Source: Hygrocybe punicea
Taxonomy: Eukaryota > Basidiomycota > Agaricomycetes > Agaricales > Hygrophoraceae
Reading direction: 5' to 3'
Length of the DNA: 64,000 bases
Assembly (NCBI GenBank): GCA_963556145.1
Contig: OY744465.1
Coordinates: forward strand, 1,922,001 to 1,986,000
Shown in pieces: positions 30,991-40,539 of the stretch. Below the pieces are notes generated by a model. It was not told where the DNA came from. It made no database searches and saw only the letters and a list, made by a program, of their open reading frames with translations. The first letter of the stretch is position 1. Each line of letters opens with the position of its first letter. Position numbers and translations under genes: made by a program.

Positions 30991-33900
30991 TTAGTACACG
31001 AGGTGATCGGGGTTAACGGGATGATCGTGGGTGAAAGAGGAAGGGAGAAGAGAGAAACGATGCGGAGTGGAAATGTCATATTCGTGGGAAAGGGCGGCGG
31101 AAGGGATCGGTGATGGGAGGTGATAGCAATGGATAATGGGGAAGGCGTAAGGACAGGTTTTTTTGCGAGAGTTGAAATCGAGGTTGCCGAATCCGGTGGT
31201 GTCGGTAATCTGGGCGGGGGCGATAATAGGGGAAGAGATTTCGACGATAGAGGTAACGGCATCAATGGGAGCGGTTTCATAGAGGTATGCGTGTGTGATG
31301 CCGGGAGGAAAAAGATATTTGCGGAATTCGTGGTTTTTAGAACCGTCGAGGATGAGGGCAGCATTGTGGGGATAAATAGCGAGTAAAATGGAGGAAGAAG
31401 AGAAAGGAGGGATAACGGAAGGGGGGAGAGTGAAAAGAGAACGAAGTGATAAAGAAGAAGGAGCACGGGGATGTAATTTATGGAAATCGTCGACGAGATC
31501 TTGGCAGTAAGCGGTTTTGGATGCGGGGATCCAAGAATCTTCGTCGCGGGGGTAATCGAGCCAATGCACTAAATAATATAACTTGTTACGGCGTATACGG
31601 GAATCAAGGATGTGTTCTATTTCGTAATGATCGTCATTGTCGATAATTTCAGGAGGAGGTCGAAGATGATGTTTTTGTTGGATGGGAGAAGAAGGGGGTC
31701 GGAATGGGGAGAGGAGAGCGACGTTGAATATGGGGAAGATTTTCCAGGTTTTCGGTAATTTCAGTTTGTACGATGAAGAACCGATTTTGTCGAGAACGGT
31801 AAATGGACCGAATTGCTGATTATCGAGCTTTTTGCTAGGTCGATCTGTGGTCAAATTCTTTCCGTTTAGCCAGACTTTGTCACCAGGGGAAAAGACAATT
31901 TTCTTGACATGACTGTCATACTTATCCTTCATTGTTTGCTTCGTGACATCCGCTATTTCGCCGATCTTTTGTTGTATCGTTTTCATTCGTGTAATGAAAT
32001 CATGAACGGCTTCATTTGCGATGGGTGTGTGTATGTCAGGTACGAGGCCTGTCCACGGATGTTGTCCCTGTGTTGCAAAGAAGGGGGAAGTTTTGATGGC
32101 GGAAGATTCGCGATTGGCTAATGCAAATTCAGCGAGGGCAAGCCATTCATGCCAATCGTCTTGTCGGTAATTGGTGAAGAATCGAAGGAAAATTTCGAGT
32201 TCTTGGTTCATTCGTTCCGTTTGTCCATCAGCACGTGGATGATATGCTGTCGTTGGACGTCCTTTGATACCAATCAGGGAATATAATTCGGTGATAAACC
32301 GTGAGACGAAAACAGAACCGCGATCGGAGATGACAAAGCGTGGCATGCCAAAACGCTTGAAGACATGATCACGGAATAGTCGTGCCCATCCTTCCGAAGT
32401 CAATGTCGTATTCGTGGCAATAAATATGGGATGTTTTGACCGCTTATCGACAACAACCAGAATGGCGTCAAAGCCATGTGACTCCGGTAGGGGACCAATC
32501 ATGTCGACAGAAATTGTATGCCAGTTATAGGGTGGTACGTCATGTGGGAAAAGTTGTCCAAGTTGTTTTCCACGTCGTGGTTTATTCTGTTGACATCCCG
32601 TACAGCCATTGATATAACGTTCCACATCTTCACGTATAGTTGGCCATGTTGTTGTCCGTGAAATCAACTCGATTGTTTTGTCACGGCCAGGATGACCGGC
32701 GGTGGGATTGTCGTGATGGAGGGCAATAATGTTATCGTTCGTAGGAGAAGTGTGCAATATTTGTCGGATTGCTTGTTCTGGTGGGATAAACAATGAGTTG
32801 GGAAGACCAATCATACCTTTATTATCCATTTCTTTTGGCTTGTGATCAACACGTCGGGAAAGGAGGTCGGCTTTTTTGTTTTGAGATCCTTTTCTATACA
32901 ACAAGCGGAAATTGTAATCTTGCAAGAATGCAATCCATCGTGCTTGTCGCCTTGTGAGGTCTTGTGGTTTTCGGTAATATTCAAGATTTCGATGATCGGT
33001 GAAAACATCAACCTGTTCTTTTGTTCCGAGAAGGAAGTGACGCCATTCTTCAAAACTTCGTATGATTGCGAGCAATTCCTTGTCGAAGATTTGATAGTTA
33101 CGTTCTGCTGGCGACATTGTCGTCGACATATATGCGACAGGTCGAAAAAGTCCATCGGATTGTTCTTGTGACAAAATAGCACCTATGGCATAATCGGAGG
33201 CATCACATTCGATGATGAATTTCTTATCGGGTACGGGTAGGACAAGGACAGGATCGGTTGTGATGATTGTCTTTAATCGATCGAATGCGTTCTGTTGTTC
33301 TTCTGTCCAATCCCATTTTGCTTTTCCTGTTAACATATGTAGAGGAGCAGCGATTTGGGAAAAGTTTTCGACGAAACGACGATAGAAATTCAGAAAACCG
33401 ATAAACCGTTGTAATTCGGTGAGATTTGTAGGAACTGGCCAAGCCGTGATTGCGTTGGTTTTAACGGGATCCATTTGGACTTGTCCGTCACCAACGATAA
33501 GGCCGAGATAGTCGACTTTTGGTTTATCGAATGTACATTTCTTGGGTTTCAGGAATAAGTTGTTTTCCCGAAAGATTTTCAGGACTTGTTTCGTGCGTTG
33601 TTGATTTTCTTCCAGTGATTTTGAGAAGATCAGGATATCATCCATGTACACCAAAAGCCAGCCTTCGCAGATTTCATAACGAAAGACATGGTTCATCAGC
33701 CGTTGGAACGTTGGTGGTGAATTCTTCAACCCGAAGAACATCACAGTTGGTTCAAAAAGACCTTTCGGGGTTAGGAAAGCAGCTTTGTGTTCATCGCCTT
33801 CTTTGATCCGAACATTATTGAAACCCCACCGAACATCGAGTTTTGTGAAGAATTTTGCTTCAGCAAGTTGATTGATGATGTCGTTAATCAACGGTAATGG

Positions 33901-35028
33901 ATACTTGTCATCGACCGTCCATGAATTTAACCAGCGGTAGTCCTGTATTGGTCGTCGTTCGGCAGCGTCCTTCTTCGATACAAAGAAGAAAGGGGATGCA
34001 TAAGGTGATTTCGACGGTCGAATTCGTCCTGTTTTGAGATTGTCATCGAGAAACTTGTTGAGGTCTTGTTTTTCAATAGGAGATAATGGATATAGCTTGC
34101 AGTCGTGGTGATCTGGTGCATCCGGCTTCAGGGTAATTGCATGATCCCAAGGTTTCCGTGCTGGTAACTCATCAAAACCAGAGGGTTCGAAAACATCGCG
34201 ATATTCATGGTACGTTTCGGGGACTAGTTCTTCGAATGATTTCTCCTTCTGTTGTTTCTGTGCTTCAATCGCGAGTTCTGTTGACTTGGTCATGAATGAA
34301 CAAAAATGCGCTGGGCTCATCGTTTCTTCCATCACTTGATCGAACCAAAGTGGTCGTTCCCAGACCACAGTATTGAATTCGGTTGACCGTATCGTTGATG
34401 GTTTGCCACAGCCCGAAAGACATCGCGAGAACTTGATCTCGTTTTCGCGCCAATCAATTTCTGGGTTATGTTTTCTGAGCCAGTCGTATCCGAGGAAGAT
34501 GTCCATTTTCGCTAACGTTGTTACCGCGAAACGAAGTAATTCTTGATGATCCCCAAGTCGCATTTGCAATTCGCAATATTCAGTGATCTGTCCTGTTTTC
34601 GGTTGTGTCCCATCGCTCATATACGAGTTAAACGGGTTCACGTATGGTTTCGTGGGAATATTATGTGCTTTAACGTAGCCGATATCGATTGCACAGATCG
34701 TACAACCACAATCGATCAAACCGGTCATGGGATATTGACGACCATCTTGAGTGACCGAGACGAAACCATGAACGAGTAACGCCATACGGAGTTCAGAATC
34801 TTTCTGTGTTACTGCTCGTATTGGTTCGAGAGTTCGTGGTTCTTGTGGCGAATCCTGAGGCATGTTTTGTACCAACCATTGAACTGCTTCGTCAATCGAA
34901 CGACGATTGAGAGAAAGTACCAGACCCGGTGAAATCTTCTCGGTCCATTGACCGTATACATCGTAATCAAGCAGGAGGTCGAGGGCATAACTCATTGTGG
35001 TCGATCGGATAGCCACAATCATTTCCAT
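30991..35028 (-). CDS. pol: Gypsy Pol: protease, reverse transcriptase, RNase H, integrase, chromodomain, ASCH-like domain
   Basis: 1345 codons from the first Met. The pol frame extends upstream to the gag stop region (35276), which points to a Gag-Pol fusion by a -1 shift. Residue estimates: protease LIDCGCTICAID (about 109, DCG where DSG/DTG is usual); reverse transcriptase with LLVYMDDILIFS (about 461); RNase H IIECDASDYAIGA (about 609); integrase zinc finger HPGRDKTIEL...CTGCQQNK (about 770-815) and catalytic VDMIGP, ISDRGSVF and QTERMNQELE (about 843, 903 and 935); chromodomain IEHILDSR...LVHWLDYPRDEDSWIP (about 1130-1180). After it comes a region of about 95 residues (LILDGSKNHEFRKYLFPPGI, then LYETAPIDAVTSIVEI) that looks like an ASCH domain. 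All catalytic residues seen are present. Confidence 0.93.
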   Translation of the reverse strand: MEMIVAIRSTTMSYALDLLLDYDVYGQWTEKISPGLVLSLNRRSIDEAVQWLVQNMPQDSPQEPRTLEPIRAVTQKDSELRMALLVHGFVSVTQDGRQYPMTGLIDCGCTICAIDIGYVKAHNIPTKPYVNPFNSYMSDGTQPKTGQITEYCELQMRLGDHQELLRFAVTTLAKMDIFLGYDWLRKHNPEIDWRENEIKFSRCLSGCGKPSTIRSTEFNTVVWERPLWFDQVMEETMSPAHFCSFMTKSTELAIEAQKQQKEKSFEELVPETYHEYRDVFEPSGFDELPARKPWDHAITLKPDAPDHHDCKLYPLSPIEKQDLNKFLDDNLKTGRIRPSKSPYASPFFFVSKKDAAERRPIQDYRWLNSWTVDDKYPLPLINDIINQLAEAKFFTKLDVRWGFNNVRIKEGDEHKAAFLTPKGLFEPTVMFFGLKNSPPTFQRLMNHVFRYEICEGWLLVYMDDILIFSKSLEENQQRTKQVLKIFRENNLFLKPKKCTFDKPKVDYLGLIVGDGQVQMDPVKTNAITAWPVPTNLTELQRFIGFLNFYRRFVENFSQIAAPLHMLTGKAKWDWTEEQQNAFDRLKTIITTDPVLVLPVPDKKFIIECDASDYAIGAILSQEQSDGLFRPVAYMSTTMSPAERNYQIFDKELLAIIRSFEEWRHFLLGTKEQVDVFTDHRNLEYYRKPQDLTRRQARWIAFLQDYNFRLLYRKGSQNKKADLLSRRVDHKPKEMDNKGMIGLPNSLFIPPEQAIRQILHTSPTNDNIIALHHDNPTAGHPGRDKTIELISRTTTWPTIREDVERYINGCTGCQQNKPRRGKQLGQLFPHDVPPYNWHTISVDMIGPLPESHGFDAILVVVDKRSKHPIFIATNTTLTSEGWARLFRDHVFKRFGMPRFVISDRGSVFVSRFITELYSLIGIKGRPTTAYHPRADGQTERMNQELEIFLRFFTNYRQDDWHEWLALAEFALANRESSAIKTSPFFATQGQHPWTGLVPDIHTPIANEAVHDFITRMKTIQQKIGEIADVTKQTMKDKYDSHVKKIVFSPGDKVWLNGKNLTTDRPSKKLDNQQFGPFTVLDKIGSSSYKLKLPKTWKIFPIFNVALLSPFRPPSSPIQQKHHLRPPPEIIDNDDHYEIEHILDSRIRRNKLYYLVHWLDYPRDEDSWIPASKTAYCQDLVDDFHKLHPRAPSSLSLRSLFTLPPSVIPPFSSSSILLAIYPHNAALILDGSKNHEFRKYLFPPGITHAYLYETAPIDAVTSIVEISSPIIAPAQITDTTGFGNLDFNSRKKTCPYAFPIIHCYHLPSPIPSAALSHEYDISTPHRFSLLPSSFTHDHPVNPDHLVY

Positions 35029-35273
35029 GGCATTGAATTCGGATTCGACCGTCGTTTTCTTCTTCGCTGTTTTGTCTTCTTCAGCTGTAACATGGGTATC
35101 TCGCCACGTGTTACTTTCCTGTTTCGGTCTTGTTTCTGGTTGTTCTTTCGGTTGTTGTCTCAGGTCATTGCGGAGGTCTTTGAGTTTGGAAAATACACCA
35201 TTAAATTGTTTGCATACGTGTACATCTTTCTCGAGTTGTGCGATCGTGGCCTCCTGTACTTCACGTCGCTTTC

Positions 35274-36365
35274 TTAAAAACCCTCTTGTTTCAACTTCAT
35301 CGCTGCCAACTCATCCATCAATGCGGCAATCCGAGCGTCTTTGCCATCGTCTTGTTGTTGTCTCGGAGTTTGTTGAACGGTTTCCATAGAACGAATCTGT
35401 TGCCGTCCTTGTTGTTCCGGACAGTTGCGCGAGATGTGTCCGGGTTGTCGACATTTAAAACAGATTCCTTTTTTCATGAAATCCAACCGTTGTTCGTCCG
35501 TCAAACGAGTAAACGTTTGTTGTTGAGGTTGCGTTCGTCGTGTATCGACGTCCATCGGGACAGATTCCGACTGTGGACGAGGTGTTGATGTTTGTTGTGG
35601 CCGGGGAGTTGTCGATGCGGTTGCTGTGTTTGGATTGTATCGTGTTTTTACGGATGAGTTCATGGATCGTATCTGATCCTGACGGCGTCGCCATTGTTGG
35701 TCCAATTGAACCGTCTGCGTACGCCATTCTTCGACGGTGGTTGGGATTTGCATACCGGTATAGATCTGGTCGATCAGTGGTTTGTTCATATGTAGTTCGA
35801 CGAGTTGAATGAGATAATTATCATTCAAGAGTTCGCCGAGTCCAGCGATGCGTCGGAGAGTGTCAAACTCAATCCAAAACTCATCGGCTGTCATTTTTCC
35901 TTGACGCAGGTCGTTCAGCTTCGTCAATGCGTCCTTCTTCTGATCCGGTTTCTCGAAGTGCCGTTTGAATTCCGTGGTGAAGTCCTCCAGGGATCCGAAG
36001 TTGATGGGGGAGTGCTGTAGGGCAATGTCGACGTACTCGTCTGCCCATCGTCCAGCGAGTCCGCCTTGCAGGTACGAGAGGATAAAAAGGATTTGTTTTT
36101 CTTCACTGTCGAATGCAGCTCTGTTTGCACGGATGTAGATGAAGGCACTGCGGAAGAATGTTTTGAATCCTTCTTTGTTCCCATCGTACTTAGTTGGCGG
36201 AGCAATATGAGATTTTGGAGGCGACGGGGCTGCGGGTGCAACAGTGGTGATGTCTTGGGTTTCGTGGTTCTCTTCGGTGTCTGACATTCTGGTTTGGGTT
36301 TGGAGTTGAGATTGATGGTGAGAAGTAGTTGTTGGAGGAGGAAATGATGACGAGGGGAAAGGCAC
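35274..36365 (-). CDS. gag: Gypsy Gag with zinc knuckle
   Basis: 363 codons. It starts at 36365, or at MSDTEENHETQD (36287), which fits better with related gags. The central retrotransposon-gag region (FKTFFRSAFIYIRANRAAF, then FTTEFKRHFEKPDQKKDALTKL with DEFWIEFDTLRRIAG) forms the capsid-like part. A CCHC knuckle CFKCRQPGHISRNC lies near residue 308 and binds the RNA. The stop TAA (35274-35276) sits in GGTTTTTAAG. A -1 shift there leads into the pol frame (GFLRKRREVQEATIAQLEK). Confidence 0.9.
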   Translation of the reverse strand: MPFPSSSFPPPTTTSHHQSQLQTQTRMSDTEENHETQDITTVAPAAPSPPKSHIAPPTKYDGNKEGFKTFFRSAFIYIRANRAAFDSEEKQILFILSYLQGGLAGRWADEYVDIALQHSPINFGSLEDFTTEFKRHFEKPDQKKDALTKLNDLRQGKMTADEFWIEFDTLRRIAGLGELLNDNYLIQLVELHMNKPLIDQIYTGMQIPTTVEEWRTQTVQLDQQWRRRQDQIRSMNSSVKTRYNPNTATASTTPRPQQTSTPRPQSESVPMDVDTRRTQPQQQTFTRLTDEQRLDFMKKGICFKCRQPGHISRNCPEQQGRQQIRSMETVQQTPRQQQDDGKDARIAALMDELAAMKLKQEGF

Positions 36366-36530
36366 GGTTCGGACACTAGTCTGTGTTGCGACGTATTGGT
36401 CGAAGTCGTCGTCAGAGGAATCTGACGTTTCGGGTGCGAGATGATATTCGTCGTCTCGTTCTGAATCTGGAGTTCGGTATCGTCGGGGTTCCAGGATGTC
36501 TTGGTTGGTTTATTGTCGAGAGAGTAGAGA

Positions 36531-36543
36531 AAGTTTAGTATTA
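36531..36543 (-). promoter_or_regulatory. Primer-binding site matching the element's own RNA start
   Basis: Two bases inside the 5' LTR the minus strand reads ATACTAAACTT. This is exactly complementary to AAGTTTAGTAT within the LTR (36698-36688). There is no TGG-type tRNA 3' end match. This is the arrangement of Tf1/sushi elements, where the first 11 bases of the RNA fold back to prime. Confidence 0.7.
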
Positions 36544-37110
36544 TGTTACGGATCGCTGTTCTTATAACGGCGAACTCCGGCAACAATAAACCAAACGAGG
36601 ATGTGTTTTATAGAGGGAAGCGAGTACAAACAGGTAAAGGAAGAGAAGTATCTGGGTTTCGTGGTAGCGATCGGGGGAAGAGTAGCTATACTAAACTTAA
36701 GGATACTGACTACGAATGTCAATGTTTATATACTGGTGAACAACTTCAGGGTCGGCTTCTTCGTCATGCGTGGCTGTGTGGAGGATAAGCTCCGGGATGA
36801 ACGGCGTCTTGCTTGGCTTCATGGTCTATACGTTTTGGGGTGCCAACGAGGTGGCCAACGGCTGTGTTGCAGGTCCGGTGTCAGCAGACAGCTGATCCGA
36901 TGATTGTGTTGCGCGGTATTATTAAGTGCTTGAATCAACGTGTATGATGTATCGGCGGTGATCGGTTGATGAGGGTAATCATGAGGATTGGGATACCGTC
37001 GTTGGTTGTCTTCGACGATGTTCTGGACCCAGGTTATGATATTGTCTTGTGACGTCGAGTCAGGGACGTCGGGGTCGGAAGCGGGGGTTAAATCGGGGTA
37101 AAACGTAACA
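36544..37110 (-). repeat. 5' LTR of the Gypsy element
   Basis: 567 bases, about 98.8 percent identical to the 3' LTR. Read on the minus strand, TATATAAA (36732-36725) is followed about 30 bases later by AAGTTTAGTAT, a likely RNA start. Confidence 0.93.
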
Positions 37111-37425
37111 GGAGCGCTGGGGAGCCTTTCCTTTTGCTGCGCGGGTCAGCCTAGTGGAAGGGAGGGGCGCCTTAGGGGGGACCTTTCTGGCCCTTTTTGC
37201 CGGAGGAGCGCCTGGAAGGGTAGAGGGATCCTCGTCTTCTATGGGATCTGGAGATGGGACGCGTTGGGGTGCATTGATGAACTGATCGATAGCGTCCAAA
37301 TCGAGACCGTCAGGATCTGCTTCCGGTGGCGCTGGAGAAGACCTTCCGATAATCGTGGCTGCAGGAGAAGAAGGGACAAAGGAGGAAGAAGGGCGAAGGT
37401 CGATGACAGGGATTGGGATCGACAT
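37111..37425 (-). pseudogene. Gag-like ORF of the DIRS/Ngaro-type element, first part
   Basis: Starts MSIPIPVIDLRPSSS at 37425 and runs 105 codons (acidic, then KRARKVPPKAP and KGKAPQRS) to the Gypsy LTR. Its last bases are the GGAGC duplicated at 29959-29963. Confidence 0.75.
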
Positions 37426-37520
37426 GAGCGGAGAGGCAGGGAGGAAAACGACGAGTCCAACGAGGCCGAGAAACCGAGAGAGATGACCGATGTGGACGAG
37501 AGGGGAGCGTCGTGACGGTA

Positions 37521-37574
37521 CCTGATCTGGGAGTCAAATGGATCCAGATCAGGTCGCTGCCTTTATAAAGGCAG
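37521..37574 (-). promoter_or_regulatory. Promoter-like palindromes of the DIRS/Ngaro-type element
   Basis: CTGCCTTTATAAAGGCAG (37557-37574) is a perfect 18-base palindrome with a TATA box at its centre, about 130 bases before the gag start on the minus strand. Next to it, CCTGATCTGG...CCAGATCAGG forms a second inverted pair. Being symmetric, the TATA box could serve either strand. Confidence 0.5.
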
Positions 37575-37639
37575 CTCGCGGAGTTTATAGGTCACGCCGT
37601 GTCACGAGTCTGTGCACTCCTCACGTGTTTCTGAGTGCG

Positions 37640-38407
37640 CCAAGGTATTTTTCTTCATTCTCATCACTAACTATCTGATTCATTAGGACATCAGTCCAGC
37701 ATCTATGAGAAGATTTAGCAGCCAGTGTGCCCACCAAACTCACAAGTTTTTTTATTTATTTCCTGTGATCTTTCAACTAATGGTTATTTTGTGATAGGAC
37801 TGAGCTTATGCTCAACAGAGTGGGTGATTCCATTGCCCCACTGGAGTGCCATCATCCCACTACCAACACCCTCTGTCCTAAGGCTGAGCCCAACCAGCAT
37901 GAAGGGGGCTGTGTCCGCCATTCAGATGCCGCCCAACCTGCTGTGACAGGAGAGGGCAGCAGAGACATGCCTGAAAAGAGCAGGGCCAATGACGTTGTTG
38001 CTAACAAGGAGGTGGCCAATGATCAAGGTAGCAAAGACAAGGGAGGCAAGCTTGACAAGCCTGAGCACGGGGAGGACAAGCGCAAGGATGATGGGTGCAA
38101 GGACAGTGGGCATGAGGATGGTGAATGTGGGGATGAGGACAGCAAATGCCAGGATGGCAAGGATGGCAAGTGCAAGGATGGCCAACACAAGTGCAAGGAT
38201 GCCCAGCACGAGGATGAGGTTGGCCAATGCGAGGACAAGGACATGGATGGCGAACATGAGGACAGTGGCGTGCATGCTGACAATGAACTCGAGGATGGTG
38301 TTGGGTCACCTCCCCTTCCCCTAGTAATCACCAGTAATCACCAGAGCCTCCCTTGTCTTGACGTGGACACATTTGACCATTCTCCCCCTCGAAAAGGGAG
38401 GAAATGT
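37640..38407 (+). other. 3' internal part of an LTR element with a Lys/Asp-rich repeat frame
   Basis: The frame at 37808-38431 is built of imperfect GGATGGCAAG-type units giving Lys, Asp, Glu, Gly, His and Cys (for example KCQDGKDGKCKDGQHKCKD). It is followed by a purine tract (AAAAGGGAGGAAA) and an LTR, so this is the end of an LTR element whose 5' half is missing. An intron-like segment (branch CAACTAATG, acceptor GATAG) lies near 37745-37798. No recognised domain. Confidence 0.4.
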
Positions 38408-38556
38408 TGTGGTAGTAGGTCACATTACTGATGCCTTAATCAGTAGCACTTCCCGATGTAGCAGATCAGCCTTATCTAGTGTCATCCATGTCATAGCATC
38501 GCCATCCACCCCGAGCACCCTCTGAGTACCCCGAGGGTACCTCCGGTACCACTCCA
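38408..38556 (+). repeat. LTR related to elements A-D
   Basis: Starts TGTGGTAGTAGG, ends GGTACCACTCCA, and shares CCCGATGTAGCAGATCAG-like and CCGAGGGTACC parts with the A-D LTRs. Preceded by a purine tract, so it is a 3' LTR or the survivor of one. Confidence 0.65.
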
Positions 38557-38844
38557 ACATTCACCGATTGGTCATGGTTGGTCCTCCAAAAGGCAATGCA
38601 GCCCATGTGAAGTGTAGACAGCCAACATACCAAACCCACAAAGACATCAGCGTCGAGTGTGGCGCCCTCTGAGTTGGGACCTCCCAATAGCCCAACACCT
38701 TCCATGGTCAGTCTTCAAGGTTCCTCCCACACTTTTGGCGGACTCTTTTGTGGTAAGGCCAATGGCAATGTCCTGAATAGTGCTAATGCCCATAAGCATT
38801 CAATTCTGTGCTGGAGAACTGTTAACCAATTAATTGTTGTTGTA

Positions 38845-38960
38845 GCTTCCGATATGGATACTGATCTCCAAGTTCAAGTCCAAGGGAGCTCCCTCAGCAG
38901 CCCCGGACCCACTCCAATGTGGTGATGAGAGTGGATTCTTAGCCAGCCCTTCTGCTAGCA
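38845..38960 (+). repeat. LTR end plus primer-binding-like site
   Basis: Ends GGACCCACTCCA (38916), then three bases, then TGGTGATGAGAG (from 38920), exactly as in elements A and C. It marks the start of another internal region, but the rest of that element is not recognisable. The LTR start was not resolved. Confidence 0.5.
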
Positions 38961-39009
38961 GTTTTCAGCACCTCACCAAGCTTGCTTTTATTTTTGGTAC
39001 CCCAGCAAC

Positions 39010-39180
39010 TTTTCGAGCACTGAGCACCAGTCTGAGAACATTCTGAGAACATTTCTGAACATGAAACATGAGCACCTTTTTAAGCACTGAGAACTTTCTG
39101 AATAGAGAACAGAGCACTGAGAGAGCCCATTTTTGACCACTGAGAACATTTCTGAATAGAGAACTGAGCACTGAGCACCT
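39010..39180. repeat. GAGCACTGAGAAC minisatellite
   Basis: Imperfect tandem GAGCACTGAG and TGAGAACATTTCTGAA words, related to the array in element C. Confidence 0.6.
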
Positions 39181-39599
39181 CTTTCCTTTTATTTATTTAT
39201 TTATTTATTTCTGTGTTTATTCTCCTTTGTGTTGAACCATATAGAGAATACATGCTTGTACACTACTGGAAGTCAAAGGCAAAGTTCACAGAAGCAATGG
39301 GGAGGGTTGGTGGTGCCAAACCAGGCATGGGAAAAAGTCCACAAAATCAGGGCAACCTGTAGGTTATGGGTATGTAAAGTATTAGTAGTAAGAATAGGGG
39401 AAAAATGAATAAAAAAAGTAGAGTGAAATGTGAGAAGACATGACGAGAGGGAGGAAAGAGTTGGACAATTAAGATTAGGTATCAATGAGCACTAACACCA
39501 AGGGGATAGTCCTGGGAACAGGAATCAGAGGGGAACAGGAACAGGGATGGGACAGGCAGAGAAAGACTGTCCCCATGCATGACATTTCCAGGTGATCAG

Positions 39600-40190
39600 G
39601 AAGGGATATGAATCACTATTGTGTGGGCTTCAGGTCTGGTATGTTGCTGAACATCTCTTTTAATCTCCTGGACAAGTTGACAAAGTGGAAAAGGGCCAGG
39701 AGGTATTTTGGTACTAACAGAAGTTTTTGGATGTATCCAGCATTGCATCCTATTTCATGCCTGCATGTGTTCATGGGCTGGGCATTGGATAAGAAAATGT
39801 TTGACAGTCTCATTACTTCACTGACAGCATGAGCATATTGAGGAGTCTGCATGCTGAATTCAGTGTAGGTGGTGATTTAGACTGATGTGACCAGATTTTA
39901 GCTGCATGAGTACAGCAGCATGTTTCTATGTTAGTGATGCTGTCATGCGTTGATATGCCAATGGTGAGAAGAACAGGTTGATGTTGCCTATCCACACAAA
40001 ATGAGTGGAGTCACGTCAGCATTCCATGGCTTTATCATGAAGCCTATTGAGAAATGTTCGTTGTACTGCTGTCTCTCTATATGGGAGCTTCTTGCACAAT
40101 TCCACTGGCAGCTGCTTGTTCTGCAACAACCTTCACAAGGTACATTTGTGGTGGGTTTGTGGGGCTTAATCCGCAGGTCCTCAGCCATGA
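39600..40190 (-). other. Unidentified coding remnants
   Basis: Minus-strand frames (39616-39852, 39813-39995, 39988-40188) read as decayed protein, for example NIFLSNAQPMNTCRHEIGC and KPTTNVPCEGCCRTSSCQ, with overlaps and stops between them. I do not recognise the family. The stretches 39180-39600 and 40190-40540 show nothing I can name. Confidence 0.25.
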
Positions 40191-40539
40191 CCAGTGTAGT
40201 GGCGAGGTCGGGGTGGCTATTGAACAGTAATCCTAACCTAGGGGTGTCAGCATAGAAGTGACAGTGGAATAGTTAGTATCTAGCTTTGGTAAAGTGAAGA
40301 AGGAAAAAGAGGGGAAAGCTGTCAAGCAAGTACTACTAAGAATCTGACTGAACCAATGTAAGCCAACAATACAGACAGTGTTGGGTATGGCGGGTTGGGT
40401 GTCAGGTGATGAGCGGTGTGGATAGATAGTCGCGGTATGCATGGAGAAGAAGTATAGGGTACCAGAGAGTCATACAGTGACAAGACTTAGACTATGAAGT
40501 AGACTCTGAGTGGGAGGGAAAATGAAAGCGACCATGACA

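Larger units (their letters stand above)
29964..37110 (-). mobile_element. Chromodomain Ty3/Gypsy LTR retrotransposon, nearly intact
   Basis: Two 567-base LTRs (29964-30530 and 36544-37110) start TGTTACGG and end CGTAACA. They differ at about seven positions, all transitions (about 1.2 percent). A perfect 5-base target duplication GGAGC flanks the element (29959-29963 and 37111-37115). gag, pol with PR-RT-RH-IN order, a chromodomain and an extra ORF are present and open. It inserted into the gag-like gene of the DIRS/Ngaro-type element. The primer site suggests Tf1/sushi-like self-priming. Confidence 0.95.
25269..37560 (-). mobile_element. Tyrosine-recombinase retrotransposon (DIRS/Ngaro type), split by a Gypsy insertion
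   Basis: On the minus strand the order is gag-like ORF, reverse transcriptase/RNase H, tyrosine recombinase, which is the gene content of DIRS/Ngaro elements. There is no DDE integrase. The gag-like gene is interrupted at 29964-37110 by a Gypsy element. The terminal or split repeats expected for the group were not identified, so the outer limits are taken from the coding part and the promoter-like palindrome at 37557-37574. All frames are open apart from the insertion, so the element was probably active until the Gypsy element landed. Confidence 0.8.

Noticed and set aside
30978..31466. Ser/Pro/Leu-rich minus frame
   Set aside because: Shadow of the pol C terminus in another frame.
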